A stretch of DNA of 64,000 bases, taken from Rariglobus hedericola. GTDB taxonomy: Bacteria > Verrucomicrobiota > Verrucomicrobiia > Opitutales > Opitutaceae. The notes beneath the pieces were generated by a model, which worked only from the letters and a program-made list of their open reading frames with translations, had not been told where the DNA came from and made no database searches. Location: NCBI RefSeq assembly GCF_007559335.1, contig NZ_VMBG01000001.1:2108001-2172000 (forward strand). The letters are read 5' to 3'. Numbering within the stretch: position 1 is the first letter of the stretch; every line of letters begins with the position of its first letter. Both the position numbers and the translations under genes were made by a program. Shown here piece by piece: positions 16,137-24,373 of the stretch.

Positions 16137-18560
16137 ATGGACTGGCTTCGCACACTCTTCTACCCCGGCTCCACCAGCAGCAGCGGCTCCACTTCGCTCA
16201 CGTTTGAGGGCCTCGATCCCGGCTGGGCGCTCATCGGCTGGATCGTCTTCGCGCTCGTGCTGTGGTGGCTGCACGCCCGCCTGATCTCTAACACCCCGCG
16301 CGTCAAACGCGGGGTCATCGTCGGCCTGCGCCTGCTTTTTGCTGCAGCGTTGCTCTTCGCGGCCACGCGTCCCGTGCTCATCACCACGCTCGTCGAGAAG
16401 GTCCGCCAAAAACTCATCGTGATGGTCGACGCGTCCGCGAGCATGGACCTCGCCGATTTGCGCACCTCGCCCGAGGACCGCGCCCGCGCCTTGATCGCCT
16501 CCGGCAAGCTTTCGCCCGATGGCGGCCTGTCGCAAACCGTCCCCTCCGACGCCGCCCGCCCCACCCGGCGCGACGTCGTCAAATCCATCGCATCGAACGG
16601 AAAACTAAACCTCTGGTCGCAGCTCAATGATCGCGCCGAGCTCGTGTTCTACACCTTCGGCCATGACGCGACCGAGACGCCCCCGCCCGCTTCCGGCACC
16701 GATGGCGTTGCCGCCGCCAAGGCCTTCTTCGACGCACTTCCCGCCAACGACCAGACCACCGCCCTCGGCGAAAGCCTCCGCCAGATCCTCGACCGCCACC
16801 GCGGCGAGCCGCTCGCCGGCGTGTTTGTCATGACCGACGGCGCCAACAATCGCGGCCTCGCCCCGTCCGAAGCCGCCGTCTCCGCCCGCGCCGATGGCAT
16901 CCCGCTCTTTCTTTACGGCGTCGGCGTCACCGAGCCCAAGGATGTCGCGCTGACCTCGGCCGACGCCCCGCGCATCGCGTTCCTTAAAGAGCGGGTCAAC
17001 ATCCGCGTCCGCCTCACCGCCAATGGTTTTGAAGGCCAGCCCGTCGTCGTCTCGTTGCGCGATCCCGCCGTCCCCAATTCCGCCCTGCTCGCCGAGAGCA
17101 CCGTCACCCTCGCCGCCCGCGGCACCGTTGACACCGAGCTTTCCTTCATCCCCGAAAAAGCCGGCGAGATCGCCCTCGAAGTCGCCTCCAAGCCCCTCGA
17201 CGGCGAGGCCAGTGCCGACAACAATGTCACCACGGTTCGGATACGTGTCATCGACAACCGCGTGCGCGTTTTCATGATCGACCAGGAGCCCCGCTGGGAC
17301 TGGCGCTACCTGCTCGACTTCCTCCAGGATGACCGCCGCCTGACGCTCAAGTGCGTGCTCCTCGACGGCGACCCGAGCCTGCTCAAGCTGCCCAACACCC
17401 CGTTCATCGCCGAGCTGCCCAACGACCGCGCCGCGCTCTACGACAGTGACATCATTCTCCTCGGCGACGTCGATCCGGCCCGTCTCGGTCGCGAGCGCAT
17501 GCAGCTCATCCGCGAGTGGGTGGACCAGGCCGGCGGCGGTCTCGTTTTCCTGGCCGGCCCCAACCACAACCCCCGCTCCTATCTCGGCACTCCGCTGGAG
17601 GCGCTGCTTCCCGTGGTCCCGCTCTCCGGCCCGGTTGACCAGCTCATCGCCCGCCATCCCGAACCGGTGCAACTCGCACTCACTTCATCCGGCGCGCGAT
17701 CCCCGCTCCTTCGCCTCGCCGAACGCGAAAGCGACAACACCGCCGCCTGGCGCCAGTTCGCCGGTGTTCGCTGGACCGCCAAGGTCGCCCGCGCCCGTCC
17801 CGGCGCCGAGGTGTTGCTCGTCGATCCCTCGCCCTCCCGCGCCACGCCGAACGGCCCCGGTCCCGTGCTCGCCCGCCAGCGTTTCGGCCGCGGCGAAGTC
17901 ATGTATTTCGGCTTCAATGAAACCTACCGCTGGCGCAGCAGCCTCGGCGGAAAATACTACTCGAAAATCTGGAGTCAGATTTTCCAGGCCCTCTCGTTGG
18001 AGCGTCTCTCCGGCGCCTCGAAACAGGTGCAGCTTCGCGTTGACCGCCCCGAATACCAACTCGGCGAACGCGTCGTGATTTCCGGCCGTCTTTACCAGCC
18101 TGACTTCAAGCCGTTGATCGCCGACGTCGTGCCTGCCCGCGCTTCGTTCACCACGGCGAATTCGCCTGATCCGATCCAACAGGAGGTCATGCTTCGCCCC
18201 GTGCCTGAAGAGGCCGGCGGCTACCGCGCGGAATTCACCCCCGCCGTCCCCGGACGCTACAAGTTCTACACGATGCTTGATCCGACCGCGCTCGTTGAAC
18301 TCGACGTCGTCGAACCGCGTCTCGAACAGTCCGACGCCGCCATGAATCTCGCGTTGCTCGACGCCACCGCGACGGCCTCCGGCGGCCGTCTCCTCCGCGA
18401 AGAGAATCTCTTCGAACTGCCCAAGCTCCTCGAAGACAAGAGCGGCAGCGTCACCTCACTCAAGCGTCTCGAACTCGCCTACTCGCCCGTTCTCATGGCG
18501 CTGATCCTCCTCTTCGCCTGCGCTGAATGGCTCGTGCGCCGCCTCAACCGACTGAAGTAA
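16137..18560 (+). CDS. Large vWA/glutamine-amidotransferase-like membrane protein
   Basis: An 807-residue protein with two N-terminal helices (about 28-50 and 60-82) and a vWA domain with MIDAS motif Asp98-Ala-Ser-Ala-Ser102. A beta-sandwich region follows, then a class I amidotransferase-like fold without a visible catalytic Cys-His-Glu triad (the strand LVFLAGPNHNPRSY is near 470-483). A C-terminal helix (SPVLMALILLFACAEWLVRRL) anchors the end. It starts 6 nt after the preceding gene. Family members are conserved in MoxR-DUF58-vWA operons of Verrucomicrobiota and Planctomycetota; the role is unknown. Confidence 0.8.
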   Translation: MDWLRTLFYPGSTSSSGSTSLTFEGLDPGWALIGWIVFALVLWWLHARLISNTPRVKRGVIVGLRLLFAAALLFAATRPVLITTLVEKVRQKLIVMVDASASMDLADLRTSPEDRARALIASGKLSPDGGLSQTVPSDAARPTRRDVVKSIASNGKLNLWSQLNDRAELVFYTFGHDATETPPPASGTDGVAAAKAFFDALPANDQTTALGESLRQILDRHRGEPLAGVFVMTDGANNRGLAPSEAAVSARADGIPLFLYGVGVTEPKDVALTSADAPRIAFLKERVNIRVRLTANGFEGQPVVVSLRDPAVPNSALLAESTVTLAARGTVDTELSFIPEKAGEIALEVASKPLDGEASADNNVTTVRIRVIDNRVRVFMIDQEPRWDWRYLLDFLQDDRRLTLKCVLLDGDPSLLKLPNTPFIAELPNDRAALYDSDIILLGDVDPARLGRERMQLIREWVDQAGGGLVFLAGPNHNPRSYLGTPLEALLPVVPLSGPVDQLIARHPEPVQLALTSSGARSPLLRLAERESDNTAAWRQFAGVRWTAKVARARPGAEVLLVDPSPSRATPNGPGPVLARQRFGRGEVMYFGFNETYRWRSSLGGKYYSKIWSQIFQALSLERLSGASKQVQLRVDRPEYQLGERVVISGRLYQPDFKPLIADVVPARASFTTANSPDPIQQEVMLRPVPEEAGGYRAEFTPAVPGRYKFYTMLDPTALVELDVVEPRLEQSDAAMNLALLDATATASGGRLLREENLFELPKLLEDKSGSVTSLKRLELAYSPVLMALILLFACAEWLVRRLNRLK

Positions 18561-18561
18561 C

Positions 18562-20232
18562 ATGAGCGCGCCCCTCTCCACGTCCGCCCTTCCCGCTCCG
18601 CTCCGTAATGCGCTCACCCGCGTCGCCGGCAAACACCTCGCCTTGCAGGTGCTCATCGGCCTCGCGTGGCTGGTCATCTCCGCCGCGCTCCTGCTGGTCG
18701 CCCAGACGTTGCTCGATCGCCTGATGGATTTCCCCCGCGCCGTTCGCGTCGCGTTTCTCGTGCTCGACGCGGGCGTTCTCGGCGCGGTGTTTTATCGCAA
18801 ACTCATCCGCCCATGGCGCCGCCGCTGGCATGCCACGGATGCCGCCTTCGCCATCCAGCGCCAGTGGCCCGCCCTCGGCAGCCGCGTCATCTCCGCCGTC
18901 CAGCTGGCCAACTCCTCCGCCGATGGCCGCGGCGCGGGCTCACCGCTGCTCGTGCAGGCGCTCGTGCAGGAAACCGCCGCACAAGTTCCTGCTCTGCCCC
19001 TCGGCCTCGTCGTCCCCGCCAAGCCCGCGGTCCGTCGCGTATTCACCGCCATCATCCTTTCCGCAACCATCGCCGCGCTCGCCTGGTGGCAATGGCCGCT
19101 CGCCTCCGTGCTCCTTCGCCGCGTCGCCCTGGCCGACATCCCGCTGCCGACCAACACCGTGGTCGAAGCCGAAACCCGCGACCTCAATTCCGCCGCCGGC
19201 TCCAATGTCACGCTCTCCGCTTTCGCCCGCGGCGTGATCCCTCCCCAAGGCCGTCTCGAACTCGCCCTCGCCGGCGGGGAACGCCGCACGATCCTTGTCC
19301 GGCCGGACAACGAAAACCCCGCGCGCTTCGCCTTCGTTTTCGAAAACATCCAGAAATCCTTCACCTATCGTTTCTATCTCGGTGACGGCCGCGGTCCGGT
19401 TTTCAAAGTCACCGCGCTCCCCGCCCCGTTGCTCGAACAGGCCGAGTTCATCCAGGAGTTCCCCGCCTACACCCGCCGCCCTCCGCTCCGCCAGCCCGCC
19501 GGCGCACTCACGCTTTTCCCCGGCTCCAAAATCCGTGTCGTTGCCCAGGCCAACCAGCCCGTGAAGTCCATCGAGCTGCGCTTCGCCGGTGACGACGCCC
19601 CCGCCGCCATCCCGCTCTCCGTCGATGCCGACGCCCCCAAGGTCGCCCGCGGTGAATTCACCGTGCCCGCCGCCGGCTTCACCGGCCTGAGCCTGCCTCT
19701 CGTGAGCGCCGAGGGCATCGCCTCGACCGACAGCACGGTTTACCCCGTGCGCATGGAGACCGACCGCGTCCCCACCGTGCGTATCGACGAACCCACTACG
19801 TCGTCCGAAACCATCGTCTCCACCGCGCGCCTCGCCGTCCGTGCCCGCGTCCGCGACGACTTCGCCCTCGCCAAGGTCGAGCTCGTCACCGAGGTCGCCG
19901 GCGGCGCGCAATCGCGACGCCTCCTCACCGTCGGCGACAACGGCGTGGTCAGCCACACGTTCATCCCCGTGTCCGAAACACCCCCGCTCACCGAGGGCGC
20001 CCAGCTCACCTGGTGGATCGAGGCGACCGACAACAACAACGTCACCGGCCCCGGCATCGGCACCAGCGAACGCAAGCAGCTCGCCATCGTGAGCTTCACC
20101 CAAAAGCAGGAAGAAATGCTCAAGCGCCTTGAGGAAACCTCCCGCCGGATGGAAGATGTGGCCCGCCGCCAGAGCGAAGTGCGTGGAAACCTCGGCGATG
20201 CCCTTCGCCGCAACGACGAGAAAACACCCTGA
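18562..20232 (+). CDS. DUF4175-like membrane protein
   Basis: A 556-residue protein with hydrophobic segments near residues 27-50, 55-72 and 155-175. A large beta-rich extracytoplasmic region follows (about 180-495), and the protein ends in a charged coiled-coil tail (QKQEEMLKRLEETSRRMEDV, 514-533). The arrangement resembles DUF4175 proteins, which are encoded next to vWA/BatA genes and usually have a longer, repeat-rich tail. Here that Gln-rich tail appears to be a separate protein encoded by the next gene, 9 nt downstream. Function is unknown; assignment to the operon is secure. Confidence 0.65.
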   Translation: MSAPLSTSALPAPLRNALTRVAGKHLALQVLIGLAWLVISAALLLVAQTLLDRLMDFPRAVRVAFLVLDAGVLGAVFYRKLIRPWRRRWHATDAAFAIQRQWPALGSRVISAVQLANSSADGRGAGSPLLVQALVQETAAQVPALPLGLVVPAKPAVRRVFTAIILSATIAALAWWQWPLASVLLRRVALADIPLPTNTVVEAETRDLNSAAGSNVTLSAFARGVIPPQGRLELALAGGERRTILVRPDNENPARFAFVFENIQKSFTYRFYLGDGRGPVFKVTALPAPLLEQAEFIQEFPAYTRRPPLRQPAGALTLFPGSKIRVVAQANQPVKSIELRFAGDDAPAAIPLSVDADAPKVARGEFTVPAAGFTGLSLPLVSAEGIASTDSTVYPVRMETDRVPTVRIDEPTTSSETIVSTARLAVRARVRDDFALAKVELVTEVAGGAQSRRLLTVGDNGVVSHTFIPVSETPPLTEGAQLTWWIEATDNNNVTGPGIGTSERKQLAIVSFTQKQEEMLKRLEETSRRMEDVARRQSEVRGNLGDALRRNDEKTP

Positions 20233-20241
20233 TCCCGCCCC

Positions 20242-22176
20242 ATGAAAACGTCACACACCCGCCGCCTCACCCTCGCCGCCACCTGCGTTCTCCTCGCCAC
20301 GATCAACGCCCGCGCCGCCGATGAATCCCTGCGCCCCATCGCCTTCCAAAACGGCGTCAACCAGCAGTCACTCGGCACCGAGACCGCCGAGCTCTCGCGC
20401 GACATCACCGACCTCATCGAGGAGCTCCAGCGCAACGGCTTCCCTCTCCAGAGTCTCAGCGGCCTCACCGAACTCGCCGCGCAATTAAACGCTCTCGGGG
20501 GCACCGAGATGACCGCCATCGCCGCCCGTCTCCGCAAGCTCGGTGAAAACGCCCAGGCCGATCCGCGCGCGACCGCCACCGAGGCCTACGTCGCCCAGCA
20601 GGCCATCGAAGCCCGCCTCAAATCCCTCGCACGCCAGATCTCCATCCAGCGTCTCCGCGAAGAAGCCGTCCGCCGCCTCGAAGCTCTCATCGCGCGCCAG
20701 ACAGCCATTCAACGCGAGACCAAGGCCATCTACGCCGTCAACCCCGATGCCGAGCGCCGCCGCCTCTTGGAAAGCGACCAATCCGGCATGGGCGATGATC
20801 TCACCACCTTTTTCCAAACTGGCGAAAACCTCGTCGGCCGCCTCCGCGAAAAAGACGCTCCGGCCGGACAGGCCGCGCCCGCCACCCCCGACACGACTGG
20901 CTCCTTCACCCAGCGCGTCAACGGCACCTACCTCGCCAGCCTCTCCACCGAGGCCCTCGATCACATCAAGGGCCAGCGCTACGTCGACGCCTTCCGCCGT
21001 CAGGACTACCTGATCGCCGAACTCCGCAAGATCCTCGTCAGCACCCTCGAAAGCATCCCCAAGGAGCAACGCCTGGCCAACGCCCTCCAGCAGGTCTCCG
21101 CCCTCCGCCAACAGGAGGAAGCGAACAATCAAAACAAGAGCGCCACCCCCGAGTCCAAGCAAGAAGCCGCCGATCGCGCCAAAAACCTCGCCGATCAAGT
21201 CGCCTCCGTCAGCCCCGAAGCCTCCAAGGCGCTCAACGACGCCCAAAAGGCCCTTAACAACGAAAAACCGGACGCCAAGTCTGACGCCAAACCAGACAAA
21301 CAGCAGGCGTCCGCGGATCAAAAACAGCCCAATAAATCCGATCCCGCCAACCAGCAAAACCAGCAGCAACAGGCGAATAACCAGCAACAAAACGGCCAAC
21401 AGCAGCCCGGTCAGAAACAGCCCGACTCACAACAAGGCCAGCAAACACCGGATAAAAACGGTCAGCAACAAGCCCAGAATGCCCAGCAACAGCCGGGCCA
21501 ACAGCAACCGGGTCAGCCCGATAAACAGGACGGCCAACCGCAGGACAAAAATGGTCAGCAACAGGCTGAACAGGGTCAGCAAAAAGGGCAGCAATCCGAG
21601 GCCGGCAAAGCCCTCGCCACGGCCGAGGACGCTCTGCGCAAGGCGCTCGATAGTGCTCAAAAAGAAGCCCAGGCGCAAAATGGCCAAGGCCAGCAAAATC
21701 AGGACGGTCAAAAACCAGACGGCCAGCAGCAAGCCGGCCAGCAAGGTCAGCAGCAGAACGGTCAACAGCAGGCCCAAAACGGCCAGCAGCCGGGGCAGCA
21801 ACCAGGCCAACAACAAGGCCAGCAACCAGGCCAGCAATCAGGTCAGCAGCAGGGCCAGCAACAAGCGGGACAAGGTGCCCAGCAACAACAAGGTCAACAA
21901 AACGGCCAAGGCCAGCAAACCGCCCAGACCGGCCAGAACGGCCAATCCCCCAATCCCAATCAACAGCAGGGCCAGCAATCGGGCACCGGCGAGGGCGGGG
22001 ACGCCCAAGACCAGATTGCCGGACACGGCCCCGAAGGCACCGGCCCCGCCCAGACCGTCGGCGCCCTCCGTCGCGAAGAACGCGAAGCCTTCACCGCCCT
22101 CCAGGGCGAACGCTACCCCGCCGAGTATTCAGCCTGGGTGCAGCAATACTGGCGTAACCTCGCCCAAGAACAATGA
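20242..22176 (+). CDS. Exported protein with long Gln/Gly/Pro-rich repeat region
   Basis: A 644-residue protein with a signal peptide (MKTSHTRRLTLAATCVLLATINARA). A helical, coiled-coil-rich domain follows (about 30-345), then about 230 residues of low complexity dominated by Gln, Gly, Asn and Pro in units like GQQQ, QQPGQ and GQQNGQ. A conserved-looking C-terminus (REEREAFTALQGERYPAEYSAWVQQYWRNLAQEQ region) resembles the end of DUF4175-type proteins. It probably works with the preceding membrane protein in the periplasm. Its stop overlaps the next start by 4 nt (ATGA). Glutamine-tract length could vary between strains. Confidence 0.8.
   Translation: MKTSHTRRLTLAATCVLLATINARAADESLRPIAFQNGVNQQSLGTETAELSRDITDLIEELQRNGFPLQSLSGLTELAAQLNALGGTEMTAIAARLRKLGENAQADPRATATEAYVAQQAIEARLKSLARQISIQRLREEAVRRLEALIARQTAIQRETKAIYAVNPDAERRRLLESDQSGMGDDLTTFFQTGENLVGRLREKDAPAGQAAPATPDTTGSFTQRVNGTYLASLSTEALDHIKGQRYVDAFRRQDYLIAELRKILVSTLESIPKEQRLANALQQVSALRQQEEANNQNKSATPESKQEAADRAKNLADQVASVSPEASKALNDAQKALNNEKPDAKSDAKPDKQQASADQKQPNKSDPANQQNQQQQANNQQQNGQQQPGQKQPDSQQGQQTPDKNGQQQAQNAQQQPGQQQPGQPDKQDGQPQDKNGQQQAEQGQQKGQQSEAGKALATAEDALRKALDSAQKEAQAQNGQGQQNQDGQKPDGQQQAGQQGQQQNGQQQAQNGQQPGQQPGQQQGQQPGQQSGQQQGQQQAGQGAQQQQGQQNGQGQQTAQTGQNGQSPNPNQQQGQQSGTGEGGDAQDQIAGHGPEGTGPAQTVGALRREEREAFTALQGERYPAEYSAWVQQYWRNLAQEQ
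21297..21990 (+). repeat. Gln/Gly/Pro-coding low-complexity repeat tract
   Basis: Within the preceding gene, short imperfect DNA units such as GGCCAGCAA, GGTCAGCAG and CAACAAGGC are repeated dozens of times and encode GQQ, GQQPGQ and NGQQQ motifs. The arrangement is in frame throughout and gives a disordered linker. The antisense frame is an artefactual Leu-rich open frame. Confidence 0.85.
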
Positions 22177-23012
22177 GCACCGTTACTGTATCCACTATTC
22201 GGACACGCCTTCCACGCCAGGGCCACACGACCCTCGCCGCGTTCGCCCTGTGCCTTGCCGCCGTGCCGTTTTTCACCCCGGCCGCCTTCGCGCAAAGCGA
22301 GGCGGCTTTCGGTAGCAGCGAACGCAAGGGCGCCACGCTCATCGGCATCTTTTACGACCTGAAACAGACCCAGCAGCGCGAGCCCATTCCCGAGTTTGCC
22401 CGCCGCTACACGCCCTCGCTGGATGAATTTCTCGTCTCCGGTTTCGACGAAGCCCTGCTCAACCGCTACTTCCGCGCCGCCCTCCCGCTCTACACCACCC
22501 AGCTCGCGGTCCCCATGATGAGCGCCAGCGGCGCCCCCAAGGCCTTCGGCGTCGAAAACGTCGTGAAACCCAGCTACTGGGTCATCCACTACAAAGGCCA
22601 GATTGCCCCGCCCACCGACGGCACCTACCGCTTCGTCGGCAATTTCGACGACCTCCTCGTCGTCGCCATCAACCGCAAGGTCGTCCTCGATGGCAGCCGC
22701 CCCGACACCAAGTTCGCCCGCCTCGGCTGGAAGGAACCCGCTGACAAAGGCCCCCGCGTCGCCGCCAACGAACTCTCCAAATATGGAGACTGGGTCGTCC
22801 TGAAAGCCGGCCAGCCCGTGGACATCGACATACTCATCGGCGAACGCCCCGGCGGCCAGTTCCACGGCCTCCTCCTCTACGAAAAGAAAGGCGAAACCTA
22901 CCCGCCCGCCCCCAACGGCCGCGCCGCCCTCCCGCTCTTCCAGCTCGCCGAAAAACCCACGCCCAACAACCAGATCCTCACCGACCGACCGCCGTGGAAA
23001 TGCTTTAATTAA
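22173..23012 (+). CDS. Exported PA14-like domain protein, last gene of the MoxR operon
   Basis: A 279-residue protein with an N-terminal signal (helix about residues 20-41, ending AAFA). The core has YWVIHYKGQIAPPTDGTYRF, VGNFDDLLVVAINRKVVLDGS and later VDIDILIGERPGGQFHGLLLYE. This is the beta-sandwich pattern of PA14 domains, which commonly bind carbohydrate: FDD is reminiscent of the DD ligand-binding pair. The carbohydrate role is inferred. It overlaps the previous stop by ATGA, so it belongs to the operon, and a strong terminator follows at 23043-23070. Confidence 0.75.
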   Translation: MSTVTVSTIRTRLPRQGHTTLAAFALCLAAVPFFTPAAFAQSEAAFGSSERKGATLIGIFYDLKQTQQREPIPEFARRYTPSLDEFLVSGFDEALLNRYFRAALPLYTTQLAVPMMSASGAPKAFGVENVVKPSYWVIHYKGQIAPPTDGTYRFVGNFDDLLVVAINRKVVLDGSRPDTKFARLGWKEPADKGPRVAANELSKYGDWVVLKAGQPVDIDILIGERPGGQFHGLLLYEKKGETYPPAPNGRAALPLFQLAEKPTPNNQILTDRPPWKCFN

Positions 23013-23042
23013 CTTCCCGGCCCGCTTCTTCCCCGGCCTCCC

Positions 23043-23070
23043 AGCCCCGACACACCGTCGGGGCTTTTTT
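23043..23070 (+). terminator. Rho-independent terminator of the MoxR operon
   Basis: Nine-bp stem AGCCCCGAC / GTCGGGGCT with a five-base loop, followed by a run of T. It closes the seven-gene operon. Confidence 0.9.
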
Positions 23071-23118
23071 CATGCCCGTTTTCGCTAAATGCCTGCATCT
23101 AACCCGCAATCCAATTTG

Positions 23119-23132
23119 TGCAACTTAATGCA
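23119..23132. promoter_or_regulatory. Operator-like site TGCAACTTAATGCA
   Basis: TGCA-N6-TGCA with spacer ACTTAA, 81 nt upstream of the PEP-CTERM gene start, in an otherwise AT-richer stretch. It shares the spacer bias (A-C/T-T-T) with the sites at 5108, 24254 and 33406. Confidence 0.5.
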
Positions 23133-23212
23133 ATTTAACTTGCGGCGAACAGGGTCCCGCTCCATTGATTGCCTCGTTCCCCGACACCCCATCGTTCGAT
23201 TTACCGTTCCCC

Positions 23213-24136
23213 ATGAACTCCAAACGTCCGTCCGTTTCGTCCTTCAGCGTCGCCCTCGCCACGCTCGCACTCGCCACGATTAGCACGCCCATCTCCCTCT
23301 CCGCTGCCACTGTAATTTGGGGCGGCTCCTCGGGTGAATACACCACAGGCGCCAATTGGACCGGCGGATCCGTTCCCAACACCGCCGGCGGCGATACCGC
23401 AGTCATCAACGGTGGTGCCGTCACCTATACGGCGGGAGGTGACCTCGCCATCAACAATGGCGGCACCCTCCAGATCAACGGCGGCAGTTGGACCCAAGCA
23501 GGCGGCATTTCCTGGATTCAGCTAGGGGGCGGCACGCTCCACGTCACCGGCGGCGCTTTCAATCAAGGCACGGCCGGCAACCTGAATCGCAACGCCACAT
23601 CAGCGATTATCGTAAGCGGCGGCACCGCCAGCCTGAATGGCAATTATACTTATGAAACCGCCGCGACCGGCACCCTCTCCATTTCTGGCTCCGGCACCGT
23701 CAACATTGGCGGAGAGTTCAGCCCAATCAATACCTTCACTCTCTCCGGCGGCACACTCAACATAGGCACGTTGATCTCATTCTCCAACGGGCCGGGCACC
23801 ATTAACCTTTCGGGTGGCACCATCAGCGTAAACGGCGCTTCCGGGAGCTCAGGTTTTTACGCCGCAAACGCATCCCAAGGCATCAACTTCAGCACCGGCT
23901 CTTCGGGCACCGTTGTCATCAGAAACTCAAGCGTCGCCGCCACGTCAGGCCTCTTCACCAACGGAAGCATTCAATACAACGGGACCAACAGTGCATCCCA
24001 GTTCAATGTCGCCCAGGTTGGTGGGGATGTATTCATCACCAATATCTCGGCCATCCCCGAGCCCTCCGCCTACGCCGCATTGGTAGCACTGACCACGCTC
24101 TGCTTCGCAGTCACCCGCCGCCGCAAGCACGCCTGA
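23213..24136 (+). CDS. PEP-CTERM sorting domain exported protein
   Basis: About 307 residues from the ATG at 23213; an upstream in-frame ATG at 23165 would put 16 unlikely residues before the signal peptide. The N-terminus (MNSKRPSVSSFSVALATLAL) is a signal peptide. The body is Gly/Ser/Thr/Asn-rich, with repeating short beta units such as GGTLNIGT and GGTISVNG. The C-terminus has IPEPSAYAALVALTTLCFAVTRRRKHA split as a PEPS motif, hydrophobic helix and Arg-rich tail, the PEP-CTERM sorting signal read by exosortase. It is probably surface-displayed or secreted. A TGCA-N6-TGCA site lies upstream and a strong terminator follows. Confidence 0.88.
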   Translation: MNSKRPSVSSFSVALATLALATISTPISLSAATVIWGGSSGEYTTGANWTGGSVPNTAGGDTAVINGGAVTYTAGGDLAINNGGTLQINGGSWTQAGGISWIQLGGGTLHVTGGAFNQGTAGNLNRNATSAIIVSGGTASLNGNYTYETAATGTLSISGSGTVNIGGEFSPINTFTLSGGTLNIGTLISFSNGPGTINLSGGTISVNGASGSSGFYAANASQGINFSTGSSGTVVIRNSSVAATSGLFTNGSIQYNGTNSASQFNVAQVGGDVFITNISAIPEPSAYAALVALTTLCFAVTRRRKHA

Positions 24137-24166
24137 GCAATTCCGCAGGACACTCAACTCCATCCG

Positions 24167-24198
24167 CCCGGTGTCGTTTAATCGACACCGGGTTTTTT
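24167..24198 (+). terminator. Rho-independent terminator after the PEP-CTERM gene
   Basis: Perfect 10-bp stem CCCGGTGTCG / CGACACCGGG, loop TTTAAT, then six T. Confidence 0.93.
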
Positions 24199-24253
24199 GT
24201 GCCCTCATCACAAACCACTCTCAACATGCGGCATCCGCGCCTTTCATTAATTA

Positions 24254-24279
24254 TGCACTTTTATGCAATTTTTATTGCA
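24254..24279. promoter_or_regulatory. Operator-like site TGCACTTTTATGCA plus a third TGCA
   Basis: TGCA-N6-TGCA at 24254-24267 with spacer CTTTTA, followed by a third TGCA at 24276-24279 after eight A/T bases. It lies about 95-120 nt upstream of the giant pseudopilin-like gene. The block is very AT-rich against a GC-rich background, so it may also contain promoter elements. Confidence 0.5.
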
Positions 24280-24373
24280 TGTGCGAGGATTCGGTTTCTC
24301 TTTCATTGCATACTGGTCATCGTGACCTGCACCCCTGCTTAGGTTCACCCCGCCCCCGTTTCAGAGTCATTCC

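Noticed and set aside
14292-16535. Long open frame antisense to the BatA-type gene
   Set aside because: Shadow of a well-supported gene; no recognisable motif in the antisense product.
21297-21990. Dense short repeats considered as a CRISPR array
   Set aside because: Units are short, imperfect, in frame with a protein and have no unique spacers of regular length.
21427-22026. Leu-rich open frames antisense to the Gln-rich repeat region, resembling membrane helices
   Set aside because: CAG/CAA glutamine codons read backwards give CTG/TTG leucine; this is an artefact of the repeat.
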